A stretch of DNA of 41,946 nt. It comes from an uncultured Prevotella sp. Its GTDB lineage: Bacteria; Bacteroidota; Bacteroidia; Bacteroidales; Bacteroidaceae. The notes under the pieces are model-generated. The model was not told the DNA's origin, searched no databases, and saw only the letters and a program-made list of their open reading frames with translations. The position numbers were made by a program, and so were the translations under genes. The stretch is taken from NCBI GenBank assembly GCA_944319915.1, contig CALUEY010000013.1:1-41946 (forward strand), written 5' to 3'. The number at the start of each line of letters is the position of its first letter. The stretch's first letter is position 1. Below are positions 23,632-32,110 of this stretch, in pieces.

Positions 23632-25308
23632 ATGTGTGGCATAGTTTCAATATTCAACATCAGGCAGCAAACGCCTGCCCTCAGGCAAAAGGCGTTGCAA
23701 ATGAGCGGCAAGATACGGCATCGCGGCCCCGACTGGAGCGGCATCTATTGCGGCGGCACGGCCATACTGGCGCACGAGCGCCTTGCGATAGTCGACCCCG
23801 AGTCGGGCAGGCAGCCGCTGTACAGCCCCGACAGGAAGCAGGTGCTGGCTGTAAACGGCGAGATTTACAACCACCGCGACATACGCCGCAGGTTTGCCGG
23901 GAAGTATCGGTTCGCCACGGGGAGCGACTGCGAGGTTATCCTCGCCCTCTACCGCGAGGAGGCCGACGCATTCCTCGACGAGCTTGACGGGATATTCGCC
24001 TTTGCGCTCTACGACGTGGAGCGCGACGAGTACCTCATCGCCCGCGACCCCATAGGGGTTATACCGCTATATTATGGCTACGACGCTGAAGGCAGGCTCT
24101 ACGTGGCGAGCGAGCTGAAGGCCCTCGAGGGGCAGTGCGACCGCTACTGGCCGTTCCCGCCGGGGCACGTCCTGACGAGCCGCGACGCGGAGCCACGGAG
24201 GTACTACCGGCGCGACTGGTTTTCATACGACAACGTGAAGGACAACCCGGCCGACCCCGCGCACCTGCGCACGGCGCTCGAGGAGGCCGTGAAGCGGCAG
24301 ATGATGGGCGACGTGCCTTACGGCGTGCTGCTCAGCGGCGGGCTCGACTCGTCGATAATCAGCGCCGTGACGCAGAAGTACGCGCAAAGGCGCGTAGAGA
24401 GCGGCGGGCGGGAAACGGCCTGGTGGCCACGGCTCCACTCGTTTGCCGTGGGCCTGCAGGGCGCGCCCGACCTCGAGAAGGCCCGCCTGGTGGCCCGCCA
24501 CATAGGCACCGTGCACCACGAGATAAACTACACGATACAGGAAGGCCTCGACGCGCTGAGCGACGTGGTTTACTTCACCGAGACCTACGACGTGACCACC
24601 ATACGGGCATCAACGCCGATGTACCTCCTGGCGCGCGTCATCAGGAGCATGGGCATCAAGATGGTGCTCTCCGGCGAGGGGGCCGACGAGGCGTTCGGCG
24701 GCTACCTCTACTTCCACAAGGCACCCGACGCACGCGCCTTCCACGAGGAAACGGTGCGCAAGCTGTCCAAGCTCCACCAGTACGACTGCCTACGCGCCAA
24801 CAAGAGCCTGGCGGCGTGGGGCGTGGAGGGGCGCGTGCCTTTCCTCGACACGCGCTTCCTCGACGTGGCCATGCGACTCGCCCCGGCGGCAAAGATGTGC
24901 CCCGGCACCACGGTGGAGAAGCGCATCCTGCGCGAGGCCTTCGCGCCATTGCTGCCCGCCGAGGTGGCCTGGAGGCAGAAGGAGCAGTTCTCCGACGGGG
25001 TGGGCTATTCCTGGATAGACACCCTGAAGCGCGTGGCCGCCGAGAGCGTGAGCGACGGCGAGATGGCGCGCGCCGCCGAGCGCTTCCCCATCAACCCGCC
25101 GCGCAACAAGGAGGAGTACTTCTACCGCGCGCTCTTTGCGGCCCACTTCCCCAGCGACAGCGCCGCGCTCAGCGTGCCAAGCGAGCCAAGCGTGGCGTGC
25201 AGCACGGCCGCGGCGCTGGCGTGGGACAAGGCTTTCGCCGGGGTCGACGACCCCAGCGGGCGCGCCGTGGGCGGGGTGCACCGGCAAGCCTACTCCATGC
25301 CTGAGTGA
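23632..25308 (+). CDS. asnB: Asparagine synthase (glutamine-hydrolysing)
   Basis: 558-residue class II amidotransferase that makes asparagine from aspartate, ATP and glutamine. Cys2 (MCGIVSIF) is the glutaminase nucleophile. RHRGPDWSG, ERLAIVDPESGRQP, NGEIYNH and GSDCEV follow as in AsnB. The synthetase domain has the PP-loop VLLSGGLDSS (about residue 235) and the SGEGADEAFGGY motif. The start at 23632 is fixed by the need for Cys2; longer frames run through repeat DNA. The gene is separated from amtB by a terminator and the 22-bp repeats, so it has its own promoter, not clearly seen. It uses the glutamine made by GSIII nearby. Confidence 0.95.
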   Translation: MCGIVSIFNIRQQTPALRQKALQMSGKIRHRGPDWSGIYCGGTAILAHERLAIVDPESGRQPLYSPDRKQVLAVNGEIYNHRDIRRRFAGKYRFATGSDCEVILALYREEADAFLDELDGIFAFALYDVERDEYLIARDPIGVIPLYYGYDAEGRLYVASELKALEGQCDRYWPFPPGHVLTSRDAEPRRYYRRDWFSYDNVKDNPADPAHLRTALEEAVKRQMMGDVPYGVLLSGGLDSSIISAVTQKYAQRRVESGGRETAWWPRLHSFAVGLQGAPDLEKARLVARHIGTVHHEINYTIQEGLDALSDVVYFTETYDVTTIRASTPMYLLARVIRSMGIKMVLSGEGADEAFGGYLYFHKAPDARAFHEETVRKLSKLHQYDCLRANKSLAAWGVEGRVPFLDTRFLDVAMRLAPAAKMCPGTTVEKRILREAFAPLLPAEVAWRQKEQFSDGVGYSWIDTLKRVAAESVSDGEMARAAERFPINPPRNKEEYFYRALFAAHFPSDSAALSVPSEPSVACSTAAALAWDKAFAGVDDPSGRAVGGVHRQAYSMPE

Positions 25309-25323
25309 AAGGCAAGGGGGCCA

Positions 25324-25385
25324 GGCAAGCCCGCTGAGGCTTGCCCGCCGCTTTTTCTCCGCCGCACGGGCGAAGAAAAAGCGGC
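25324..25385 (+). terminator. Double hairpin terminator after asnB
   Basis: A small stem GGCAAGCC (25324-25331) / GGCTTGCC (25338-25345) is followed by a larger one, GCCGCTTTTTCT (25347-25358) / AGAAAAAGCGGC (25374-25385), then ATTTTGTTTTG. The second stem with its T-rich tail is a good intrinsic terminator. Confidence 0.75.
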
Positions 25386-25392
25386 ATTTTGT

Positions 25393-25423
25393 TTTGCCGT
25401 GAAAGCCAAAAGCATTACCTTTG
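25393..25423 (+). promoter_or_regulatory. Promoter of the PASTA-rluD-ddl operon
   Basis: TTTG (25393-25396), 19-base spacer, TACCTTTG (25416-25423): exact match to the Bacteroidetes promoter consensus. It predicts a leader of about 105 bases and rules out the upstream in-frame start at 25421, which overlaps the -7 box. Confidence 0.8.
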
Positions 25424-25534
25424 CATCCATGCAAGCCGCCGCGCCACGTGCCGCCCGGCAGGCGCAGGGCCATGCCGCGCCCCACGGCGACAGGCAGGCA
25501 GCCCGCGGCAATGGCAACCACCAACAGACAAACG

Positions 25535-26248
25535 ATGAAGTCAAAGGAGTTTTTCGGCAAGCTGCTCGACAGGAAACTGTGGCTCAACCTGCTGGCCATG
25601 GCCCTTACAGTGGCCGCGCTGTGCCTCGGGGTGAAGCTGGGGCTCGACCGCTACACGCACCACGGCGAGGAAATACCCGTGCCCGACGTGCGCGGCATGA
25701 GCTTCAGCGAGGCCAAGGCCCTCATCGAGAACGACGGGCTGCGCGCCTCGGTGAGCGACACCGGATACAACAAACGCATGCCCGCCGACTGCGTGCTGCT
25801 GCAGAACCCCGCCGGGGGAGCCAAGGTGAAGTCGGGCAGGATGATATACCTCACGGTCAACTCAGAGTCGACCCCGACGCTGACCATACCCGACATCGCC
25901 GACAACAGCAGCGTGCGCGAGGCCGAGGCCAGGCTCAGGGCCATGGGCTTCCGCCTCATGCCGCCAGAGCTGATCACCGGCGAGAAGGACTGGGTGTACG
26001 GCATCAAGGCGCGGGGCCGCCGAGTGAGCATGGGCGACCGCGTGCCGATAGACGTGCCGCTGACGCTCATCGTGGGCAGCGGCACGTATGACGACAGCCT
26101 CATCGACGTGGACTACGTTGACCCCGCCGGGATAACCGTAACCTACGGCGGCGAGGACGACTTCGAGGCGGTGGGCGAGCCGCCCGCAGACGAGCCAGCC
26201 GAGGCCACGCCCGGAGGCGGAACAGGCAATACAGACACAGAGCAATGA
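25535..26248 (+). CDS. Membrane-anchored PASTA domain protein
   Basis: 237-residue protein with a short cytoplasmic start, one membrane helix (about residues 15-37, LWLNLLAMALTVAALCLGV) and two PASTA domains outside the membrane (about 44-112, opening IPVPDVRGMSFSEAKALI; about 113-183, opening LTIPDIADNSSVREAEARL). The tail is acidic and Gly/Pro-rich. PASTA domains often bind peptidoglycan or muropeptides. There is no kinase or penicillin-binding domain attached. Its stop overlaps the start of the pseudouridine synthase (ATGA), and ddl is two genes on, so a cell-wall role is reasonable. A neighbourhood of PASTA, RluD and Ddl is, to my knowledge, conserved in Bacteroidales. Confidence 0.88.
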   Translation: MKSKEFFGKLLDRKLWLNLLAMALTVAALCLGVKLGLDRYTHHGEEIPVPDVRGMSFSEAKALIENDGLRASVSDTGYNKRMPADCVLLQNPAGGAKVKSGRMIYLTVNSESTPTLTIPDIADNSSVREAEARLRAMGFRLMPPELITGEKDWVYGIKARGRRVSMGDRVPIDVPLTLIVGSGTYDDSLIDVDYVDPAGITVTYGGEDDFEAVGEPPADEPAEATPGGGTGNTDTEQ

Positions 26249-27345
26249 CACACTACGACACTGACGACTTGGACTTGGGCTGCGCCACCGGCGCGGCCTG
26301 CGCCGACGCGGCTGACGGCGAGCAGGGCCTGCTCTACGAGCACTTCCGCGTGGAGGTGGACCGCGGGCAGGCCCCCGTGAGGGTTGACAAGTTCCTCTTC
26401 GAGAAGCTGCAGCACTCCAGCCGCAACCGCATACAGAAGGCCGCCGAGGCCGGGTTCGTGCACGTTGGGGGGCGCCCGGTGAAGAGCAACTACAAGGTAA
26501 GGCCCGGCGAGGTGGTGACGCTCATGCTCGACCGCCCGCGCTACGACACCACCATAGAGCCCGAGGACATACCGCTCGACGTGGTTTACGAGGACGATGA
26601 CCTCATGGTGGTAAACAAGCCGGCGGGCCTCGTGGTGCACCCCGGGTGCGGCAACTTCAGCGGTACGCTCGTCAACGCCGTGGCCTGGCACCTGCGCGGA
26701 CTCCCATCCTACGACCCCAACGACCCCGAGGTGGGCCTGGTGCACCGCATAGACAAGGACACCAGCGGCCTGCTCGTGGTGGCGAAGACGCCCGAGGCGA
26801 AGACAAGCCTCGGCGCGCAGTTCTACAACAAGACCACCCACCGCAGCTACAACGCCCTCGTGTGGGGCAACATGGCGGCCGACAGCGGCACCATCGTGGG
26901 CAACATAGCACGCGACCCGCGCGACCGCCTGCGCATGGCCGTGTTCGCGCCGGAGAGCGGCGTGGGCAAGGCCGCCGTGACGCACTGGCGGGTCATGGAG
27001 CGCCTGGGCTACGTAACGCTCGTGGAGTGCATCCTCGAGACAGGCCGCACACACCAGATACGAGCCCACATGCGCCACATAGGCCACCCCCTCTTCGGCG
27101 ACGAGCGCTACGGCGGCTGCGAGATTCTGCGCGGCGAACGCACCGGAAGCTACCGCCAGTTCGTGCTCAACGGCTTCAGGCTCTGCCCCCGCCAGGCCCT
27201 CCACGCACGCACGCTGGGCTTCGTCCACCCACGCACCGGGCGGCAGATGGACTTCACTTCAAGCCTGCCGGCCGACATGGAGCAGCTCATAGAGCGGTGG
27301 CGCAGGTACGCAAACGCTAACAAGGACATAACAAACATAGACTGA
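26245..27345 (+). CDS. RluA/RluD family pseudouridine synthase
   Basis: 366-residue RNA modification enzyme. It has a non-conserved acidic N-terminus (about 40 residues), an S4 RNA-binding domain (about 45-105, VRVDKFLFEKLQ and IQKAAEAGFVHV) and the catalytic domain with the active-site Asp in GLVHRIDKDTSGLLVVAKT. The C-terminal HPLFGDERYGG and LCPRQALHARTLGF are typical. RluD-type enzymes modify helix 69 of 23S rRNA; the exact target here is inferred. Overlaps the PASTA gene by four bases and ddl by one, so translation is coupled. Confidence 0.92.
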   Translation: MTHYDTDDLDLGCATGAACADAADGEQGLLYEHFRVEVDRGQAPVRVDKFLFEKLQHSSRNRIQKAAEAGFVHVGGRPVKSNYKVRPGEVVTLMLDRPRYDTTIEPEDIPLDVVYEDDDLMVVNKPAGLVVHPGCGNFSGTLVNAVAWHLRGLPSYDPNDPEVGLVHRIDKDTSGLLVVAKTPEAKTSLGAQFYNKTTHRSYNALVWGNMAADSGTIVGNIARDPRDRLRMAVFAPESGVGKAAVTHWRVMERLGYVTLVECILETGRTHQIRAHMRHIGHPLFGDERYGGCEILRGERTGSYRQFVLNGFRLCPRQALHARTLGFVHPRTGRQMDFTSSLPADMEQLIERWRRYANANKDITNID

Positions 27346-28361
27346 TGGAACACATTAAGAGAAACATCGCCATCGTATGCGGTGGCGACTCGTCGGAGCA
27401 CGACGTGTCGATGCGCTCGGCGCAGGGCCTCTACTCTTTCTTCGACAAGGAGCGGTACAACGTTTACATAGTCGACGTGAAAGGCCAGGACTGGCACGTT
27501 GACCTGGGCGACGGCACCACGGCGCGCATCGACCGCAACGACTTCTCGTTCATGAAGGGCGGCAAGGCCGTGCTCTTCGACTACGCATACATCACCATCC
27601 ACGGCACCCCCGGCGAGAACGGCCTGCTGCAGGGCTACTTCGACCTCATAGGACTGCCTTACTCCACGAGCGGGGTGCTCGTGGAGGCTATGACGTTCGA
27701 CAAGTTCGTGCTCAACCAATACCTGCGCGGCTACGGCGTGCTCGTGGCCGACAGCCTGCTCATACGCAGCGGCTACGAGGAGCTGGTGGGCGACGACGAG
27801 GTGGAGCGGCGCATCGGCATGCCTTGCTTCGTGAAGCCGGCGGCCGACGGCAGCAGCTTCGGCATATCCAAGGTGAAGAACAAGGACCAGCTCGCCCCGG
27901 CCATACGCAAGGCCATGCTCGAAAGCCCCGAGGTGATGGTGGAGGCGTTCATACCCGGCACCGAGATATCGGTGGGCTGCTACAAGACGCGCCGGCGCGC
28001 CGTGGTGCTGCCCGCCACCGAGGTGGTGACGAAGAACGAGTTCTTTGACTACGACGCCAAGTACAACGGCCAGGTGACCGAGATAACTCCGGCGCGCCTG
28101 AGCGACGACACGGCCCGCCGCGTGAGCGAGCTTACGAGCCACATCTACGACATACTCCACTGCAACGGCATAATACGCATTGACTACATCATCGGCCGCG
28201 GCCCGGGCAAGGACGGGGCCGAGACGGACAAGATATACATGCTCGAGATAAACACCACGCCGGGCATGACGCCCACCAGCTTCATACCACAGCAGGTGCG
28301 CGCCGCCGGGATGACCATGACCGAAGTGCTCACGGAGATAGTGGAAAACCAGTTAAGCTGA
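27345..28361 (+). CDS. ddl: D-alanine--D-alanine ligase
   Basis: 338-residue ATP-grasp enzyme making the D-Ala-D-Ala end of the peptidoglycan stem. It opens NIAIVCGGDSSEHDVSMRSA. The serine loop DGSSFGISKV retains the Ser that favours D-Ala over D-lactate. FFDYDAKYNG is the omega-loop motif, and LEINTTPGMTPTSFIPQQ carries the metal-binding residues. Length is normal. Its first base overlaps the last base of the preceding stop codon, so it belongs to the PASTA/RluD operon. Confidence 0.96.
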   Translation: MEHIKRNIAIVCGGDSSEHDVSMRSAQGLYSFFDKERYNVYIVDVKGQDWHVDLGDGTTARIDRNDFSFMKGGKAVLFDYAYITIHGTPGENGLLQGYFDLIGLPYSTSGVLVEAMTFDKFVLNQYLRGYGVLVADSLLIRSGYEELVGDDEVERRIGMPCFVKPAADGSSFGISKVKNKDQLAPAIRKAMLESPEVMVEAFIPGTEISVGCYKTRRRAVVLPATEVVTKNEFFDYDAKYNGQVTEITPARLSDDTARRVSELTSHIYDILHCNGIIRIDYIIGRGPGKDGAETDKIYMLEINTTPGMTPTSFIPQQVRAAGMTMTEVLTEIVENQLS

Positions 28362-28417
28362 CATTAACCCGCCGGCGGCGGCCCGCCAGGCTGCCCGCCG
28401 GCACAACGCCACACACC

Positions 28418-29578
28418 ATGGATGAAGAGCTAAGGCGCTACGACGCCATTCGCCCCTTTGAGCCGGAGGAGCTTCCGGCAGTGTTCGACCGCCTGCTGGC
28501 CGACGGGCAGTTCCGCGCCGTGCTGGCCGCCGCCATGCCGGGAGTGCCGCTCGACGCGCTTGCCGCGCGGATGCGGGAGTGCCGCACCTGCCTCGACTTC
28601 CAGCTCCACTTCTGCTACAAGTTCCTCGACGGCCTGATCCGACGGGTGAGCGACGGCTGCAGCATGGACTGCCGGGCAATAAGCCGCGAGGGCCGCTACA
28701 CGTTCGTGAGCAACCACCGCGACATCGTGCTCGACTCCGCGCTGCTCGACAAGCTGCTCATCGACGAGGGCTTTGGCACCACCTGCGAGATAGCCATTGG
28801 CGACAACCTGCTGGCCGCCCCGTGGATCAAGGACCTCGTGAGGCTCAACAAGTCGTTCATAGTGGAGCGCAGCGCCGGCCTGCGCGAGATGCTCTCCAGC
28901 AGCAAGCGAATGGCCGACTACATGCACTACGTGATAGGCAAGAAGCACGACAACATCTGGATAGCGCAGCGCGAGGGCCGCGCCAAGGACAGCGACGACC
29001 GCACGCAGCCATCGGTGCTCAAGATGATGGCCATGGGGGGCGAAGGCTCGGCGGCCGAGAGGCTGGCGCAGCTGCACATCGTGCCGCTGGCCATATCCTA
29101 CGAGTACGACCCCTGCGACTACCTCAAGGCGCGCGAGTTCCAGCTGAGGCGCGACGTGCCGGGCTGGAAGAAGACGAAGGAGGACGACGTGCTGAGCATG
29201 AAGACCGGCATAATGGGCCGCAAGGGGCGCATACAATACCACTGCGCACCGTGCATCGACGGCTTCCTGTCCACGCTCGACCCGGCCATGCCCAAGGGCA
29301 GGCTGTTCGACGCCGTGGCCCGCCGCATCGACCGCGAGATACACCGCGGCTCCCGCCTCTACCCCTGCAACCGCGCCGCCGCCGACCTGCTGTGGCCCGG
29401 GCAGGGCTATGGCCAGGGCCTCGCGCAGGCCGAGCGCGACGCCTTTGACGACTATGTGGAGAGCCGGCTGGCCCTCATCGACCTGCCGCGGAAGGACGAG
29501 CCGTTCCTGCGCGAGTGCCTGCTGAGGATGTATGCCAACCCCGTGCGCAACCACGCGGCTGCCATGGCCGGCGAATGA
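28418..29578 (+). CDS. PlsC-like 1-acyl-glycerol-3-phosphate acyltransferase
   Basis: 386-residue acyltransferase, probably a peripheral membrane enzyme of phospholipid synthesis. The catalytic region at about 95-110 reads VSNHRDIVLDSALL, with H and D separated by five residues instead of the canonical four (HX4D); an Asp also stands at +2. The later motif AQREGRAKDSDDRT has the Glu-Gly of acyltransferase block III, and HIVPLAISYEYDPCDYL matches block IV. Length is greater than simple PlsC. It follows ddl by 56 bases in the same direction, so it may be on the operon's end. A hairpin terminator follows. Confidence 0.8.
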   Translation: MDEELRRYDAIRPFEPEELPAVFDRLLADGQFRAVLAAAMPGVPLDALAARMRECRTCLDFQLHFCYKFLDGLIRRVSDGCSMDCRAISREGRYTFVSNHRDIVLDSALLDKLLIDEGFGTTCEIAIGDNLLAAPWIKDLVRLNKSFIVERSAGLREMLSSSKRMADYMHYVIGKKHDNIWIAQREGRAKDSDDRTQPSVLKMMAMGGEGSAAERLAQLHIVPLAISYEYDPCDYLKAREFQLRRDVPGWKKTKEDDVLSMKTGIMGRKGRIQYHCAPCIDGFLSTLDPAMPKGRLFDAVARRIDREIHRGSRLYPCNRAAADLLWPGQGYGQGLAQAERDAFDDYVESRLALIDLPRKDEPFLRECLLRMYANPVRNHAAAMAGE

Positions 29579-29583
29579 ATGAG

Positions 29584-29626
29584 TCAAGGCGGCGCTTCAC
29601 CGTTTGGTGGTGAAGCGCCGCCTTGA
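29584..29626 (+). terminator. Terminator after the acyltransferase gene
   Basis: Perfect 18-bp stem, TCAAGGCGGCGCTTCACC (29584-29601) and its complement (29609-29626), seven-base loop, followed by TGCTTTTTG. It closes the PASTA-to-acyltransferase unit. Confidence 0.9.
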
Positions 29627-29687
29627 TGCTTTTTGCCCAACCATTGATGTCTTTTCCCAACTATAATTGCACTTTCTTGACACAGAA

Positions 29688-30350
29688 ATGAAGAAAACGC
29701 TTGCCTTTATGCTCGCCGCGGCCCTTGCCGCCTGCCAGGCCGACAGCTACGAGAGCGGCCAGGGGAACTTCTCGCTGCTCACGGCCGACTTCGTGGAGCT
29801 GCAAACCGACGCGCGCTGCGCAGCCACCTATGCCATCACCGACGGCGGCGACTCGCTTGCGCTCGTGCCTGCCGCCGCGCCCTCCTGGGCCTCGCGCCCC
29901 GACACGGCCTACCGCGCCATACTCTACTACGACCGCGCCGACGGCCCCGAGGTGAGGGCCAGGAGCGTAATCGAGGTGCCTGTGCTGCGCCCTGCCGCCG
30001 CCGCTGCGCTCGACAGCGTGCCTACCCACCCCGTGAGGCTTGAGAGCGCGTGGGTGAGCGCGGGCGGCAAGTACCTCAACCTTGGGCTTTACCTCAAGGT
30101 GGGCGAGGGCGGGCCCGAGGGCGCGCGCCACACGGTGGGCCTCGTGTGCGACTCAGTGGCCCTTTCGGCCACGGGCTGCCGCACGGCCCACCTGCGCCTG
30201 TACCACGACCAGGGCGGCGTGCCCGAGCACTACTCGCAGAAGACCTACGTCAGTGCGCCGTGCGCCCTGCTGGCCGCCGACTCCGCCGTGCTGCGCGTCG
30301 AGACCTACGGCGGGCTGGCCGTGGTGGGGCTGCGCCTCTCAGAGCAGTGA
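29688..30350 (+). CDS. NigD-like lipoprotein
   Basis: 220-residue predicted lipoprotein: signal ending LAAALAAC, Cys16. The C-terminal half (GKYLNLGLYLKVG, HTVGLVCDSV, LYHDQGGVPEHYSQKTYVS) resembles the C-terminal domain of Bacteroides NigD-like proteins. The N-terminal half (NFSLLTADFVELQ, ARSVIEVPVL) fits the small beta domain before it. Function unknown. A TTG start at 29667 would add seven residues; ATG at 29688 gives a clean signal peptide. A weak -7 like TATAATTG lies at 29662. The gene's last 12 bases overlap the convergent threonine-aldolase gene. Confidence 0.72.
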   Translation: MKKTLAFMLAAALAACQADSYESGQGNFSLLTADFVELQTDARCAATYAITDGGDSLALVPAAAPSWASRPDTAYRAILYYDRADGPEVRARSVIEVPVLRPAAAAALDSVPTHPVRLESAWVSAGGKYLNLGLYLKVGEGGPEGARHTVGLVCDSVALSATGCRTAHLRLYHDQGGVPEHYSQKTYVSAPCALLAADSAVLRVETYGGLAVVGLRLSEQ

Positions 30351-31364
30351 GCCGAGCTGGGCCAGCTCCTCGTCGGTGGTGGCCCAGCTCGTTACGAAGC
30401 GGCAGATGGTGTGGCCCTCGTCGGCCAGCCCCCAGTGGGTGAAGATCACGTGGCGCGCGAGCCGCTCCACGTCGTCGTTGGCCATTATGACGAACTGCTG
30501 GTTGGTGGGCGAGTCAATCCAGAAGCTGTATCCCTTTTCCTCGAACATCCTGCGCATCTTCATGGCCATGTCTATAGCGTGGCGCGAGATGCTGAAGTAA
30601 AGGCCGTCGGTGAAGAGCGTGTCGAACTGCACGCCCAGCAGGCGGCCCTTTGCCATGAGCGCGCCGTGCTGCTTCTGTATGGTGAAGAAGTGGCGGTGGG
30701 CGTTGTTGTGGGTGAACACCACCGCCTCGCCGCACAGTGCGCCTATCTTCGTGCCTCCTATGTAGAAGGCGTCGCAGTGGCGGGCCAGGTAGGGCAGGGT
30801 GATGTCGTTGCCCGGCGCCATGAGGCCGTAGCCCAGGCGCGCGCCGTCAACGTAGAGCGGCAGCCCGTGGGTGCGGCACACTTGGTAGATGGCGTCGAGC
30901 TCGGCCGCGCTGTAGAGCGTGCCAAGCTCGGTGGGGAAGGTGATGTAAACCAGCCCGGGGAACACGGCGTGGGCGTTGTTGCCGTCGTGCCTGAAGTCCT
31001 CGAGGTACTTGTCGAGGTCGGCGGCGCGCATCTTCCCCTCATGCCCCTGTATGTTTATTATCTTGTGCTCGGTGAACTCTATCGCCCCGGCCTCGTGCAC
31101 GTTGATGTGGCCGGTGTCGAGGGCTATCACGCCCTCGTACTGGTAGAGGAAGGAGTCTATCACGGTGGCGTTGGTCTGCGTGCCGCCGGCGAGGAAGAAT
31201 ATCACGGCGTCCTCGTCCTGGCAGGCCTCCTTTATCTTGGCCTTGGCGCCCTCGGAGAAACGGTCGAAGCCGTAGGGTAGCGTGCGCTCGTCGTTGGTCT
31301 CGATGAGCCGCTGCAGCACCTTTGGGTGCGCGCCGTTGTTATAGTCGTTCTCGAATGAAATCAT
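30339..31364 (-). CDS. Low-specificity threonine aldolase / beta-eliminating lyase family enzyme
   Basis: 341-residue PLP enzyme of the threonine-aldolase fold, expected to cleave threonine or allo-threonine to glycine and acetaldehyde. It opens ISFENDYNNGAHPKVL. FLAGGTQTNATVIDSFL is the PLP-phosphate region, DTGHINVHEAGAIEF carries the stacking His, LYVDGARLGYGLM has the PLP Asp and Arg, and the Schiff-base Lys is in YIGGTKIGALCGEA. Length is normal. A -7 like TAATTTTG lies on the minus strand at 31376-31383, close to the start. It overlaps the convergent NigD-like gene by 12 bases, with no separate terminator visible. Confidence 0.9.
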   Translation of the reverse strand: MISFENDYNNGAHPKVLQRLIETNDERTLPYGFDRFSEGAKAKIKEACQDEDAVIFFLAGGTQTNATVIDSFLYQYEGVIALDTGHINVHEAGAIEFTEHKIINIQGHEGKMRAADLDKYLEDFRHDGNNAHAVFPGLVYITFPTELGTLYSAAELDAIYQVCRTHGLPLYVDGARLGYGLMAPGNDITLPYLARHCDAFYIGGTKIGALCGEAVVFTHNNAHRHFFTIQKQHGALMAKGRLLGVQFDTLFTDGLYFSISRHAIDMAMKMRRMFEEKGYSFWIDSPTNQQFVIMANDDVERLARHVIFTHWGLADEGHTICRFVTSWATTDEELAQLGSLL

Positions 31365-31414
31365 AAGTATCTATTCAAAATTAATCGATGTCATGTTGTT
31401 TTAGATGCTCTCCA

Positions 31415-31555
31415 TATCTTTACAGAAGATAAGCTGCGCTCGGGAAATTGTGAGCAAGCTCCCTTTCCGCTCGCTTGCATTATCTTTGCAGAAGATAAGC
31501 TGCGCTCGGGAAATTGTGAGCAAGCTCCCTTTCCGCTCGCTTGCATTATCTTTGC
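31415..31555. repeat. 66-bp tandem repeat with promoter-like unit ends
   Basis: Units start at 31415, 31481 and 31547 with exact 66-base period; the third is cut after TATCTTTGC. The first two differ only at isolated bases. Each full unit begins TATCTTTGCAGAAGATA, which is both a -7-like TATCTTTG and a small palindrome (TATCTT/AAGATA). Each also contains GAGCAAGCTCCCTTTCCGCT then CGCTTGC, a second foldback. The reverse strand gives an open frame with a repeated 22-residue peptide, which looks like an artefact of the repeat. I have the impression that similar units are scattered through Prevotella genomes; that needs checking. Confidence 0.85.
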
Positions 31556-31778
31556 CCCCACCTTGCGCGCCCTTTAGGGCTGCAGCCCAAAGCCTCATCG
31601 GTCGTGTAGCCAGCCACGCCCTCTCTTCGGGCTTTGGCCTGCATCTCCTGAATGGCAGCCCAATAGGATGGCAATTAATTTTGAACATCTACTTAAAGCG
31701 ATTGGTTTGGGTTGCTGGTTGCCGGCCCCGGCGGCAGTGCCACGCTCCCGTGGCGGCCCCGTCAGGGCTTGGGCGGTG

Positions 31779-31809
31779 CAAAGATACAGCAACTGCGAGA
31801 CAAATCAAA
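31779..31809 (-). promoter_or_regulatory. Near-consensus promoter in the gene-free gap
   Basis: On the minus strand TTTG (31806-31809), 19-base spacer, TATCTTTG (31779-31786): an exact match to the consensus. It points toward the threonine-aldolase gene, about 410 bases away, and would transcribe the 66-bp repeats. No convincing coding sequence lies in between. Confidence 0.65.
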
Positions 31810-32016
31810 GGAAAAACCAAAGTTTTTTCAGCTTGCGCCCTCGCCTCCGTTTTCAGGCGGGGCGTGGCCCTGCCGCGGCGCCCCGCCGCAGCCCCATGAG
31901 CTGGCTTGGCTGCCGCGCTAAGAGCCCCGCCGCAGCCTTGCGGTCGTGGCGGCCCACAGCCTTTTGTTGCGTTTTTTCGCGCAAGCGGCCTCGCTGCGCA
32001 ACGCCCTGGTCCTCAG

Positions 32017-32110
32017 TTTGTTGCGGTGCGGGCCTTTTTGCGGTGCGAAAGCGGCCGTTTGGCAGTGCGAAACGGGCGGTATTGCACGGCGGGAAAGGCC
32101 GTTTGGCGCA
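32017..32110. repeat. 22-bp degenerate repeat cluster, locus 2
   Basis: Units such as AAAGCGGCCGTTTGGCAGTG and AAACGGGCGGTATTGCACGG recur every 22 bases. Read on the minus strand from 32086, the array aligns with locus 1 (23418 onward). The gap 31365-32477 has no credible gene: besides this array it holds the 66-bp repeats, the orphan promoter and the 10-bp tandem repeat. The stretch 31556-31770 shows nothing I can name. Confidence 0.7.

Noticed and set aside
31401-31688. 95-codon minus-strand frame with a repeated 22-residue peptide
   Set aside because: The repeat is exactly the 66-bp DNA repeat (66 = 22 x 3), and the frame crosses the promoter-like boxes; best explained as non-coding repeat DNA.
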